Part shown: positions 44,914-57,510 of the stretch, one piece after another
Layout of the letters: each line of letters begins with the position of its first letter
Numbering within the stretch: the first letter of the stretch is position 1
Source of the DNA: Macquaria australasica
Lineage: Eukaryota; Chordata; Actinopteri; Centrarchiformes; Percichthyidae
NCBI GenBank assembly: GCA_005408345.1
Contig: SEMN01000007.1
Span: forward strand, 3,384,001 to 3,448,000
Direction of reading: 5' to 3'
DNA length: 64,000 nt
Position numbers and translations under genes: made by a program
The notes under the pieces: generated by a model
What the model saw: only the letters and a program-made list of their open reading frames with translations
What the model was told of the DNA's origin: nothing
Databases searched by the model: none

Positions 44914-44934
44914 GCTTCACCAAGCATCCAGCTG
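44781..44934 (-). CDS. pcdh15: pcdh15 exon 2: end of 5' UTR, start codon, signal peptide
   Basis: The exon follows a pyrimidine-rich acceptor (gtctcttgctctctcag) and ends at donor GTAATG, in phase 1. The first in-frame ATG is at 44913..44911, with A at -3 and G at +4. It gives 44 residues plus one base. Further in-frame ATGs encode residues 5, 11 and 25. The hydrophobic core (LYLLLLSTCLG) starts just after Met25, so either a long 40-residue leader or a shorter 16-residue one is possible. Predicted cleavage after residue 40 leaves Gln41 as mature residue 1, matching the mammalian protein. A weak-context upstream ATG at 44927..44925 is out of frame. The acceptor implies a separate upstream non-coding exon 1. 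Confidence 0.9.
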
Positions 44935-45627
44935 CTGAGAGAGCAAGAGACAGGAACACATAAACACAGGTCAGTCACAATCACTCACCTCATTTTTAGC
45001 TTATGCTTATTACTTTAACAGTATGCAACATTGAAAGCGGTCATTTTCAGGTACTTCCTTTTGAGGCTACGCCACCTGTGCTCCGGCTTTCAGTGAACGG
45101 CGACGTGGAAGCATACATTAACATACTCACAAGATGTCATTTGCCACTGAAAGAAACAGCAGCAGCCATACAGAGTTTAATGTAGCAGAACTGCGCGCAC
45201 TTTCCCGACTCATCCCTACACAAGTAAGCTTTGAATGAAAATACGCTTTCTATATTGACAGTGCACTCCATTAAATCCCTAAGGTGACATGCCCTCACAA
45301 TCTAAAGCTCAGATGGCATTTCAATATTCATTTTGCAGCTGCACTTCACGGCTGCTACGTCGCAAATCTGAAATCTTTGATCAGTCTTTGTGCTCGTGCA
45401 TCAAAGTAAACGATTGTTTCACAGGGACTGCCACCACAATGGAAAATATAGAAACCTGTGGATGATGATAGAGAAGGAAATATTATGTGCAATGTAAAAC
45501 GCCAGCGGTGGCAACAACATCTCAGATCTTGCTGCGGAAAAAATGTGACACAGCCGATAATGCATTAGACAGTTTTGAAAGATGCTATACAGAAGAGAGA
45601 GTGAGAGAAATACATTAAGCTGATATA

Positions 45628-45673
45628 TGTGTGTGTGTGTGTGTTCAGCTTTTGTGTGTGTGTGTGTGTGTGT
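45628..45673. repeat. Two (TG)n tracts
   Basis: TG runs at 45628..45644 and 45653..45673, separated by ttcagctt. Confidence 0.94.
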
Positions 45674-46609
45674 ATCGCTAAGGTTGAGACTAATTACATT
45701 TTATAGGGAGAACATGTACAGCTGAAGGGAAAATAGAGGGTTTCTTTGAAGTTCTCAGTCAAAGAGACATTTGGTACTGTCTGAGTCTGTATGTGTACGT
45801 GTCTATAAATTGGTCTTTGATTGCTTTGTGGCAATGCAGCTCAAACCCATCTAACAGCAATACTGCCCACTTACTCGCGCAAACACTTTAAGCGAGTTCT
45901 GATGACCTACAAGAGAAAACCTCTTTCAGCTCTTCAGCGCAGACACTCAAAGGATAGTGCGCTTATGTGTGTGGTAGGTGCAAGCGAGAGCACAGTCACA
46001 CTCCTCCCCCTCCACCATCTTCCCAGCCAGCCCGGGATTTAAACTGACGTCTGGTTGCAAATTAGCTTCCAATTAACCTCTAGCTTACCAACCACCTAAA
46101 TGGTCCACTGTGAGCGTTGTGTTTTAACCCTGCAATACAGGAACAAGGCCACTCCTTTATTTCCATGGAAGATCAACTGGTGAGGATGCTAACTTTTTGC
46201 TTGGGACATAGCGTCAGGATGTTAGTATGCCATCATGTATGTAGCCATCATGCGCACATTTAAAAACACTTTTACAGGATAGCATCCAAATACAAATATG
46301 TTATTATGTCTTTAAAGTTGAATCATGTCCTTTTCAAAATAACCCATATACATTTTTTTACCAGCCATAGTATGATTCATTTGCTATACCTAAATTAGTC
46401 AAGATACAGTGCTAAAGTATGTAAACACCTTAACCTCTTTAGCATTGTTTTGTTCCAGTCTTCATGGTAATGCTGAGAATATTCTTTGTTCAGCAGAAAG
46501 AGATCATCCTGAATGGGACTGCTCTCATTCAGTAAGAACAACATTAACGGCTTCCCGTCACGCAAAATCTGCCGCCTGTTTAATTAGAACTGATTTATGA
46601 AGTTCCCAT

Positions 46610-47130
46610 GGCAGAGATTACTGTGACAGAGTCAGATTACTGTTGCCCTACCCCCTGAATGGAGATGGAGTTGGCTGACAACGAAAATGTAATTGCGATA
46701 TTCTACCAACCCCCTGAGGTAAAATCCAACAGTCACGGGGGCAGCTTCATTTGAGGGACACACGTTAGACTCACAATGCCACAGTGCTTCTTAACCGCCC
46801 TTAATTGAGTTTAACATATTAAACTCTGGTGCTGCAATCTATCCATAATGGCGTGCAGGTGTGGCGGACTGTGATCAAGATGTAACATGGTGTCTGAGAA
46901 AGCCCTGCAGAGGAAACTGATAACACCTCTGACATTGTAGAGAGAGAGAAGCAGATGGTATTTTTTTCTGTGGCACTGATTTTTATGAATCGCCAGGGAC
47001 GCTCGATGTTTATGAATTCAAAACTTCTCTGAGTCCCTAATGTCATGCTCGCCCTGTTGATGAATTTTATAAATAATTCTAGTAGCTTTTTAATAAGGCT
47101 GAGTTCCCAGGTGACTAATCTCTACATGGA
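46610..47130. promoter_or_regulatory. Candidate conserved non-coding element
   Basis: About 500 bases of mixed-composition, non-repetitive sequence without coding frames, including cccttaattgagtttaacatattaa, atttttatgaatcgccagg and gatgaattttataaataattc. It stands out from the repeat-laden flanks in intron 1, about 2 kb upstream of exon 2. Confidence 0.28.
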
Positions 47131-48304
47131 GCCCATGGTAGTCATACTGTGATATTGGCAAGAAACTGATGGACACATGAGGCTGAGGTTGAAACACAGC
47201 ATCTGCATTGTCTTACAAATTTAAAATTATATTAGAAGCACAAAAATAGATTTACATTCTTTCAACTGTGAAACTATATTGTGTGAATTACAAGCATACA
47301 AATATCCTAAAGCATACAGACGTACTAAACATAACATTGCAGTTGTGATCAAAGTGATGCATACAATCCCACTGGATAGAAACATGAAAGTGCATTTTCA
47401 TGATAATGTTTGCTCAGATTACATTATTTATACCTTGTCAAACATTAGTTGGCACCTTTTCCAAATTCCAGCATGTAAGACAAATAAAGAAGCTGTTATT
47501 TTAGTAGTAATTCAGATCATATGTATGTCTGATGCTGGTTAAGCCACCTCCCTAAAGGTTGTGATAGAACACCATGAAAAATAATTCCAGTTTCAGTTGA
47601 AAAAGGTGAAAAATAAAAGCTTGTTTGGTGTTGCAGGATGCTGCTCCAGGGTTAACTACTCTGTTTAGTATGCGCCCACTTTATGGAATAAAGCTTTTAA
47701 TTGCTGCACAGACATTGCCCCGTTATAAACTCCTTTGACACCTAGTGACCCAAACAGTGCAACTCTCAACTTTAATTTTTTTTTAACCTGATCTTGATAA
47801 AACAACGATAGTAAATCCAAAATAGATTTGTTTGATGCAATAAACTGTTCTCAAAGGAGCTCGGTAATGTGTTCTCACAAACCAACACAAAGCCAGATTG
47901 ATTTTTGACAGTGATGAATGGGAAAAGAGTCGGCGCAGTCTTGCTTACAATTGAGATCATATCAGAAATCTAAATGTTCTTATTTCCCTTTTATTCAGAT
48001 GCACATTATTATTATTATTCACACATTTGTGCTCTCATTTAATTAAGACAACTGCATCTCCCTATATTACCAAATAACATCGCCAGCTCATTGTGAATGG
48101 GTAAACAAAGAGACATTTGTCCCCAGATTGTAGCATCTCTAAACTATGGCTAGGTCTGGACAAAAGATATACTGATCAGAACTTTAGCTCCCTCTAAAGT
48201 AGGTCTGTTGACTCTCTCAGTCTGGACTTAAAAACCTAATATGACTGCAAACACGAGAGGATGCATGAGGAAGGTCCTTGACCGGAAGCTTTGTTTAATA
48301 GATG

Positions 48305-49042
48305 AATATTACAATAATTAATAATGTACAGAAGAGGATGTATTTCTTGTGGCAGCAGAAGAAGTTCAACCTGCAAAAGTCAATGATGGTGCACTTCTAC
48401 ACCGCCATCACTGAGTCCATCCTCACCTCCTCCATAACCATCTGGTACGCTGCTGCCACTGCCAAGAACAAGGGAAGACTGCAGTGTATCAAAGTGACTG
48501 GCTACAACCTACAATCCCTCCAGGACCTGTACACCTCCAGGTCCCCGAGGCCAGCAGAGAAGATTGTTGCCGACAACTCCCACAAGGGACAGGAAACTTT
48601 CTGAAACACTCTCCTCCAGCAGGAGGCTGCGGTCCATCAGGACCAAAACCTCGCAAGAACAGTTTCTTCCCGATTGCAGCTGGCATCATCAACAAGGCCC
48701 GGGACCCTCACCGACACTTATCCCGCCCCATGGACTCCAAATCTGACTCAATGCCTTACATTAACGAACATTATCTCTGCACATTGCACACATTCTTTAT
48801 ACTGTGATCTTTTGCACATTTCTTGGTCAATATTTAGCAAATTCATTCCTCTTTGTTTTAAACACAGTACAGCTCATCTCATTTTTATATATCTTTTATT
48901 GTGTTTTTCTATTTTATATTTATGATTCTTGACTTGTTATTATTTTTATTTTCTCAATATGTTTATTGTTATGCACCAAAATACTAAGGCAAACTTGCAT
49001 GTGAAAACCTACTTGGCAATAAACCTAATTTTCATTCTGATA
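48305..49042 (+). mobile_element. 5'-truncated LINE, 3' end, frameshifted
   Basis: It encodes the end of a non-LTR reverse transcriptase: QKRMYFLWQQKKFNLQKSMM, then FYTAITESILTSSITIWY, then in other frames SRRLRSIRTKTS and KNSFFPIAAGIINKARDP, so at least two frameshifts near 48600 and 48650 have occurred. The 3' end is an AT-rich UTR finishing in acctacttggcaataaacct and aattttcattctga. It is a different family or subfamily from the copy at 40.6 kb and is antisense to pcdh15. Confidence 0.8.
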
Positions 49043-49879
49043 TTGCACAGACTGGAATTTGCTGCAGCTTTTTTCTATTATACTTTCATGAACTAAATAA
49101 ACAATGTGACCCCAGATAACTGATTTTCCTTATTAAATCTACACCAAGCACAGAGGGGGAGATGGCGATAAAGAGATTATATTAGATTATTATATTAGAA
49201 TTATTAAACTAGAGAAAATTGAGGGGTTGAAAATAGGGCTTCAACTCAACTGATAAAGTTAAGGTGTCCCAAATATTGTGAATATTCAGGCTTCTACTTT
49301 GAGTCTACTTTATGTTTATTGGCAGCACAGAAATGTAGTTTGACCCTCGCAAGTGGAATCTGTACAGTCAACATTTGTTCTCATATGAGTTGCTGCTAGC
49401 ATTAGCTAATTCTGGGGCATTGAAACTTCAACTGAGGACATTTCTGTACCTGCTAGCGCTAGTGCTACAGTCCACCATATTGTAAACACTTACCATGCTT
49501 TGACACATGTCACTGGGTAACAGGCCAGAAACACAGTAAGTGTAAGAGTAAAATCACTGTTAATCTGCAGTGCAAAAATTTCCCACACACTAGCAGTTGC
49601 AGTTGCAGACAGTTGCAGTGAATTAAAACATTATGACCCAAAATAAACATCATTAGTACAATAAAAATAGATACAGAAAACACAGTCCCCAGACTAACTA
49701 ACCACCATATCATTGGCTATCTAAAGCACACTGTGATGACAATCAAACAAGTTAGCAGAATGAGAATTTGAGAAAAAACAGATCCATAATATTAAGGCAG
49801 TATTTAACGCTGGCCAAAATAAGCAATATAGCCGCTAAGGAGAATACAGCTTTAAGAATAGTATATCAGCTAACATGGT

Positions 49880-50070
49880 TCTTCATGATTTGTCTCTAAT
49901 TGTGAGACTGTGTGCTGGGCAGAGTTGCTGGCTTATATTTAATTCCCTGGTAAAGTTCACAAAGCACTGTGGCACACAATAGTAGACCATGCTGTAAGCA
50001 TCAGTAACCAGGATGAAGTGTATTAGGGCTGAAGGCGCTTCTCCTCTGGAAGTAACTTCAAAAAGTTTTA
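49880..50070. promoter_or_regulatory. Candidate conserved non-coding element
   Basis: A compact complex block with gtctctaattgtgagactgtg, cttatatttaattccctgg and cagtaaccaggatgaagtg. No coding frame or familiar repeat. It lies directly beside the purine-rich tract. Confidence 0.28.
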
Positions 50071-50074
50071 TTCC

Positions 50075-50600
50075 TCCAGAGAGGAGAGGAAATACACCCG
50101 GCAGAAAGAGAGAGACGCTCACACAAAGGAAATGAGAAGGAGAGAATAAGAGAAACATGGAGATGCAGTGGAAACAGAAAGGGGGAAACAGAGAAAGGGA
50201 GAGAGAACAGAGAGCAAGAGGAGAGACGGGGCAGAAGGTAAAAAATAAAAAAAGAGTGAAAACAAGAGATTACGTTAGAAAAGAGGAAGAGAGACCAAAG
50301 ACTGAGACTTTGTCCCAGACAATACCAGACAGATAGACAGACAAAGAAAGAAAAGGAATGAGACAGAGATTGTGACCTGCACTTTAAAGGCCACTGGTTT
50401 CATTGAACAACCTCTCATTGATGTATAACGATCACAGGGTGGAGGAGAAAATGAGAAGAGGGCAGAGCTAGGGTGAGGCTAGGATAGAAAGGAGGATAAG
50501 AGAGAAACAATGGCAAACTGAGGGAGAAAAAAAAGATGGAGAAAAGAAAGAGAAAAACAAGCAAATACAAAGAAACAAGGAAAGAAACAAAAGTTTGACC
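50075..50600. repeat. Purine-rich low-complexity tract
   Basis: About 500 bases dominated by A and G on the plus strand (gagaggagaggaaat, agagagacgctc, gaaagagaaaaacaag) with a less biased stretch in the middle. No gene. Confidence 0.85.
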
Positions 50601-51298
50601 TTAAAACAGAGGAGATATTGATAGAGAATATGTGTCTGTGTGTGTTAAAAATAGTGAAATAATGAAGCTAAGTAACAAAATGGAGACTTGACCCAAAACA
50701 ATGAGTGAGTGAGAGATGTTGACATGCTGTTTTAAGTTGTTCACTTCCCTGGTGTTTGTGATCAGCTTCCTGTCATTGCATGTGACTGTTATTACTGTAA
50801 CTCTAACCGTCTGTGTATGCATGTGTGCAGAACAAGACTACAAATAAAAATATTTCCCTTGTACTGTCATACCCGACATCTGTCTATTTCTTTTTCTGTC
50901 AGTCTGTCCGTTTGCCTGTGTTGTGTTTGTCTCAGTATGTCTGTCTGTCAGCCTGTTTGTCAGTGTCTGTCTGGCATCTTTCACAGCTCCTCTGCTGCCA
51001 AAACAAGACTAGAAATTTCCCTTTTTTTTCCATTTCAGGCAGATGGCTGACTGCCTTATGCAGAACGACTTACTATGTGTGGTTTGCTGTCTTGCTCGAG
51101 GGCATTTTGCCAGGGCACAGAGTGAGTGAACTGTGACTCTCTGGTTACAGGATGGTCTGTAAGAAAGCCATGCTGCTGTACAGCACGAACAGAAAGGCAA
51201 AACTTGCAGATTCACAGCACAATTCCCTTATTTTCAGGGGCAAGGCCAGAGTGGTGGCCAGGGCCTCTGATCCAGAAGATTTCTTGTTGGAAAGTCAA

Positions 51299-51625
51299 AC
51301 AACTAAAAGGAGACGCAAAGCGAAAACAAAGAGACATAAAATGACTAAAAAGAGACACATATGACCACAAACAGATGCAAAACAAAAACAGAGTTGCAAA
51401 ACAACTAAAAAGAGACAGAATGGCCACAAAGAGAGGCAAAACAAAAATAAAGAGATGTAAAATGACTAAAAAGAGACACAAACCAAAAACAGAGATGAAA
51501 AATTACTAAAAAGACATCAAAACAAAAATAAAGAGACACAAAGTGGCTAAAAAGAGATGCAAAACCAAAAAGCAAAGAGATGCAAAATGGCCACAAAACA
51601 ACACAAAATTACCACAAAATAACTA
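51299..51625. repeat. Degenerate minisatellite of A-rich 18-20-mers
   Basis: Some 15 or more diverged units such as aactaaaaagagacacaa, caaagagatgcaaaatgg and ccacaaagagaggcaaaac follow one another. The right flank (51655..51765) carries gtctgggggtcttgctccta and catccaggggcccattgtctcataatctgtcc, which I associate with a fish repeat containing such an array. Confidence 0.75.
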
Positions 51626-52327
51626 CAAACGAGCAACAGCCATGTTGTTTGTAGCTGTTTTGCGTGTCTTCAAGTCTGGGGGTCTTGCTCCTATTTAGGA
51701 TGGCTGCGGGGCCTTTTAAATGTCTGCATCCAGGGGCCCATTGTCTCATAATCTGTCCATGGCTGTAGGGTTACAAACAGCAGCTATTTCTTGAAATTAT
51801 TTCATATTAGAATATTTAAAGTAATTTATTTGGCATTCATGTATTACCAGGACTTTAAATGTGAGTCTTAACATATTTTTACTTATTTTACAAACGTGCC
51901 CCCCTTCTTTAAAACTGTGCCCCAGCTTCTAAACCAGCCCCTGCTTATTTCCCACTTCCCTTAGACACTCCCCTTTTCACTTTTGTGTAAATGATAATAA
52001 GAGATAAGTAGGCTTTGAAACACAGGATAAGGCAGTGGGTGCCAGGAGTTTGTCAACTACCAGTAAACAAGTGTCAAGCTAAACATTTAAAATCAGTTTT
52101 GTGCTCCTTAATGTGATAAACAGCTTGTCAAAATGACATAGATGATGCATGTAGGTTAGAGCAAACAGCATTTGCAAATACACACGGCAAGCCTGCATTT
52201 AGAATTATTCAATTATGCGCACTTCAATTTTCTGTATGGACGGCCATCAGACCAGTTTGAACAGGTTCGCAACAGGCTGATTAGGGGGAAAATCTACCTC
52301 ACTTGGCAGTATCAGAGAGCTCGAACA

Positions 52328-52352
52328 CTCACACACACACACACACACACAC
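52328..52352. repeat. (CA)n microsatellite
   Basis: About 12 CA units in the 5' intron. Confidence 0.95.
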
Positions 52353-54559
52353 TCATACACACAGTTGTGTTGACCAGGCTGTCCAATAAGCTAATGGTGG
52401 GGCACTTTGCTCGTCTCGTTCTGCCAATCTCACAGAGACTGTCAGCACCTGTGAGTGTGAACAGGCTGCATCCAAAACACCACCATTTCCCTGATTGCAC
52501 ACAAGCACTGTACAGAGAAAAACACAGAGAGAAAAGTGGAGAGAGACAGACCATAAGTGAAAGATCGGAAGTAAACATAAATTATAAAAGAGTTTTTTTT
52601 TAAAGCCTCAGGTCTTAAACTTCAAGTTTGGGATTTTATAAGACTGCCAATTCTTCAGTAACAAACTTTCCAACAAAATAAAGAGAACAGATTGTAAAGC
52701 AGTAACAGCATAGTAAAACCAGACCAGCCCACCACTACTGACCTGATATCCACCTCTCACCCTGCCCCTCCAACATGAACACTTGATACTACTACTAGAA
52801 ATAGAGACAATTTTCACACAATGTGTATTACATTCCAAATTGTACATATTGTGTGCGAAGATTTCCAGCTGTGCAAGCTGACCGTGCTGCCTTCAAGTGC
52901 CCCTGGTAAGACCGATCCCTCTGCCAAGAATGGAAGTTACAGCTAAATGAACCCTGTTTATCCATTGTTCCATAAGAAGACCTGATGGCATCTGATGACC
53001 ACCAGCACTCAAATTAGAAAGAACAAATAACAGAGTGAAGATCGGCCAACAGCAACCCAGATATATAAAAATGCAATTAAGTAAATTTTGCCATAATTGG
53101 CAAGAGCAAAGAGAACAAAATGTTGGTGTGCAAGTTGTTTTCATGCCCCTTTAATATCAAATCTTAGCATCCTGTGTGTTATTTCGAAAAAAAATCCCAC
53201 TTTTCTTATTATTATAGCTCATCATTAAGTTGGTTTTAACTTCATTGCTGGGTCGTTCCTTTGCACTCGAGTTGACATTTAAATACTTTTCAACAGTGCT
53301 TGAAAGCAGCATTAAAGATAGAATACAAAACGCTGCTACACGTTCATGTCAACAAAACTGACACTTGTCGCAGTTGTGTTACCTCAAGTGCTACCAAAAT
53401 AAATGAAGCAATTTGTGGGATTTGCTCGCATCTGCCTCAAAGGACTTTCATGTTCCATTATAATCAGTCTGTTATTGCTGAGCACACGGAAGGCAACAAT
53501 AAGACAAAATTTGGCTGCGGAAATGGATGTATCGATCAGTTGTGCCGCCCCAGAAGCAAAAGGAAAGATATGAGCAATGCAGGACAAGTTTTGTGAATGC
53601 TCACCAAATTGGCAAAACCAGAGAGCAAGCAGGCAAAAGGAGAAAACGAGGCATGGAAGCAAACTGTGAAAAGAAAGACAAAGAAGAAAGCAGACTGATG
53701 ACAAAATGAAATTGGGAACATATAAAAGTAAATGAAGAACGGTTGGAGGAACACAGAGGAAGAGAATTATGGCGAGAGAGAGGGAGCATATTACTTATCT
53801 GCTATTCTGAGTGATTATGCAGTAGAGAACTAAAAGGCATTGAGGTGTAAATATGTACGTTTTTGTTTTATTCGCACATTTTTCAAAACTGCCACAACAA
53901 TATTGCTTTGTTTAATAGTCATGCCAACAAATAATATAATTTCAAAGCAAGAGTGAGAAAGCAAGACAGATTTAAATTAACAGAGAGAGGAACAAAGAGA
54001 GAGGAGGAGTGGTGGTGGTTGGGTCAGTTGAGGACATTTTAGCTGCATTTCCACTGTATTCGTTCCACTACACTATTCGTTCCAGTACTCTTTGTCAAAT
54101 CCTGGAAGGTCTAGTCTCATTTAAGGCCTTTTAATCATGTGAATCCCTTTGAGCTGAATTCTGTTACTGTTAGAAATATGATTTAAGGGAAACAGCTCCA
54201 GTCCCTTTTGATTGGATGGTAGCTGTGTGGAAACTTTCAGTACAATTGAACTCTAGGTATCAAAATGAAAATCTTATGGTAATCCGGGCTTCTGTAGAGA
54301 GTGAATGACAAATGTAAAATAAAGTCAAGGTGCTCTTTCTACACAAGAAGCTATCTTTATCTACCCATTGTGGTGGAAGGTAAAGGTGCTCCTGCCTCCA
54401 GTTGGCTGAGGTAGACTATATTTGTATTGTAGCAAGATTCTTCCAGTCACTGTCACCCAATTAAAGCCAGTGCAAGCCATCGTGATGGTTTACTATTTTG
54501 GAAAGTGGCCCATTGTGGTTTGTGTTTCTTGATCTGTTGTGGCAGACAGTTTTGGGCAG

Positions 54560-54985
54560 CTTCTCCGGCGTAAACAAAATACTTAAGACTTAATCATTCC
54601 ATTCATCCACCTCTTTCCCACACGCAGCAGGGAGCTGAGATAAACTAACTGTAAGCTATTACACCGGCACTAAACAGCAGACAGGCAAAGGCGACTACCT
54701 GGTGAACACAGTGGTGCAATAAGCTGGTAAGGTGACACATATTTCCCTCAGGAGTTGCTGAAAACCAGACCAGCGCTGGAAGGAGATTGAATGTCAGACT
54801 TACATTCATCAGGCGGCCAGAAACACGACTCCAAATGAATGATTATGTTGTTCCGTATCTGCTGGATGTGTAAACATCCAACTGTTTGCTAACAAGTCCA
54901 TCAGAACAATGTAAAAGTTGATAATATGTCAGTGTTTTGTTTACAGCTTTTTCTACTGCCCCCATGTGGCCAAAAAAATCTGTCG
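54560..54985. repeat. Dispersed repeat, copy 2
   Basis: The counterpart of 26480..26835, with cactaaacagcagacaggc, gttgataatatgtcagtgtt and tacagctttttctactgcccccatgtggcc. No coding potential. Confidence 0.55.
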
Positions 54986-56079
54986 TTTTCATATTTTTAT
55001 ATTTCTTGGCTAAATTGTTCATTCATTTCTAATGCAATGGTTCCAAATTAAAACATGTGATGTTATAGCACAGTGAAAAGCAAGCATGAGGGGGTGGATG
55101 GGTATCTTAGGCCACGTTCAGACTGATTTCAGTCCTTAGTGAATGGAGCCAGGCTCAAGTTTTGTTTTCGGTCTGAATCCCGCTTTACACTGAAGGCCTG
55201 GGTTTGCATCCCTTCTCATACCAGCAATCAGCATCGGCTTTTTAAAAAATGTAATACTGAAGCAGAAATACGCTAGTTAGGTGCTGGCTCACAGGTAGAA
55301 ATCAATGAAAGAGAGGGAAAGCCTCACATTCACAATACTTTTATTTTAAAATCAATAGATCAAAGTTTTGGCACATTTTGCCATCTTTTTAAAAAAATGT
55401 AACCAAGACAACAATATTTTCCTAACATTAACCATACCCTCACCACACTGTAGATGCCATGCACTGATATTATAACACAACTCAACAGAAAAACATTGCT
55501 ATGACGTTTTGCAGAGTTGTTCAATATCAACATTCATAATTCGTTTGATGAGTGGGCTGCATGCTGGCAGATAACAGGAGTCATGGGTTTGTGTGTGAGG
55601 AGAGAGAAAGCATGATAGACATTTTAAATCTTGAGATTAAGCACACAAACATGAATCAGCTGTTTTTATTGACACTAGAAAGCCAGATTTCCAAACAAAC
55701 AATAAATATCCGGTCATAAATTTACTGGGAACCCTTCCCACAATGCACCTTTTTGAGGTCAAGTTACAAACCAACACACATGCACGAACACATATTCCAT
55801 TTCACTCACTTTGTAGTTAATGGCCCAGGAGCACAGTTAAGCTTTGGCGATCTATTTCCTGTCCTCCATTAAGCCCTGATGGCTCATTTCCTGTCCTCTT
55901 CCTGAGCAGATCTCTCCACCAGCAGGTGACACAACATTAGGAAGATATTCAATACAGGACACAATGGAGCGTAGTCTATATGCATGAGCGTGTATGTGAA
56001 AGTGTGTATATGAGCTGGTATGTAAGGGTATGTATAGGGGTGCATTCACATGTTACCATTCATACGTGAGGGAGTGAAT

Positions 56080-56380
56080 AATGAGGCATGTCCTGCGGTT
56101 AACATGGTGTAAGTAGATGTTAACTATGACAGATTGTGCTGCCACTGGTGACCATGGTTGATCAGTCAGATAGCCTTCACCCCTCTGCTCCTCAATTATT
56201 TCACAGTCACATAATTGTATGGATGGCAATAAATCTCACATCTCATTTCATGCGCTTGATTTCACCTCTAATGTCACGGCAGCTCCAATTTCAATTTGTC
56301 TGATACTCTTTTCTGGAAAAACTCCAGCTAACAGTGAGTGAGCCTGTAGCCGTCAGCTGTCACTGTTGTCCCTCAAAGGC
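56080..56380. promoter_or_regulatory. Candidate conserved non-coding element
   Basis: Complex sequence with balanced composition, including gattgtgctgccactggtga, ctcaattatttcacagtcac, ataattgtatggatggcaat and ctccaatttcaatttgtctg. No repeat signature or coding frame. Its appearance resembles vertebrate conserved intronic elements, but no comparison was possible. Confidence 0.28.
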
Positions 56381-57159
56381 ACTGCAGCAGGACACACACA
56401 TGGACATGCACTGGCTGTTGTGTTGTTGAGTGTTATGTCTAATTGGAGAAATGTGTTCCAATATGAGATACCCCCCATTTCGAAAAGTGACATCTACAGC
56501 CTATTTGCAGGTGTTGTTAGCCCTGATCCCTTACATTTCAAAGTATACTAACTTATGTTTCCTCCACCAATAAAGCCCCTGTTTCCACAAGAGGTGAACA
56601 TATAACAAGCAATTTTGTCTTTTTTGGACTAAAATTAGGATAGTCGTTCTCTCTTTGTAGACTGTGTACAATTTTGTGTGTAGTACAAACTGTCAAACAC
56701 TTAAAAAGATGTAAAAAGCAAAAGTCATGACATGGTATTGATATTTGATCTGAATTCATTAATTAAATTTAATTAATTAAATTTTTTTCGAGGCTTGCAA
56801 GGCCAGAATACATCTCATCAGATCAGTTTCTGCAATAGGATTCAAGTGCAAGAACAGCCACCATATTTTCCTAGCTTGAAAATTGGGAGGAAACCCAAAG
56901 TCATCCAGCAAGTGGTGCGTTTGTCCAAGTGTTCATATTGATGTCTCAGGGAAGGAAAGCTACTGTCAGTCATTTATTGTAGGGCCTACTTGGAATGGCA
57001 TCTGTCCCAAGAAAATGTCTAGTGAGGCCTGACAGACCACAATGATGGGAAAAATGTGGGCTGGAGTTTTGAGGCTAGAGGCATGTCATTATTGAAGAGG
57101 CCAATTTCACTTGCATTTCCACATTATTATACTTCTATATATACTATATATTGACTATA

Positions 57160-57510
57160 TGGGTCAAGCTCCAAAAACATTGGATCCTACAAATCCCATA
57201 ATGCAACTCCAAAGCATCATTTGCTAGACCCCCTGCATGGTAAACACACCTCTTTCAAACACCAGCATGCTAATGTGAACATGCGAACATGCTCACAATG
57301 ACAATGCTACCATGATGATGTTTAGCAGGTATAACGCATCTTAGTTTAGCGTGTTAGCATGCTAACATTCGCTACTTAGCACAAAACACAGAGCATCAGC
57401 TTCATAAATCGAAACATCATCATTGTGTGGGAAACATGAATGTCTATACAAAATCACACGATGATATTACATGAGATAGTTCAGTCTGGACCAAAGTGGT
57501 CTCCAAGCTC
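57160..57510. repeat. Dispersed fish repeat
   Basis: The first part matches 9235..9300. The second part contains gatgatgtttagcaggtata, cttagtttagcgtgttagcatgctaaca and ttcagtctggaccaaagtgg, phrases of a widespread fish repeat, also present at about 59.2 kb. Confidence 0.6.

Noticed and set aside
51126..51364. Possible exon after a cag acceptor-like site
   Set aside because: No donor, no homology recognised, and it runs into the minisatellite.
51299..51625. Possible CRISPR-like array
   Set aside because: Units are degenerate, have no constant repeat with unique spacers, and the genome is a vertebrate.
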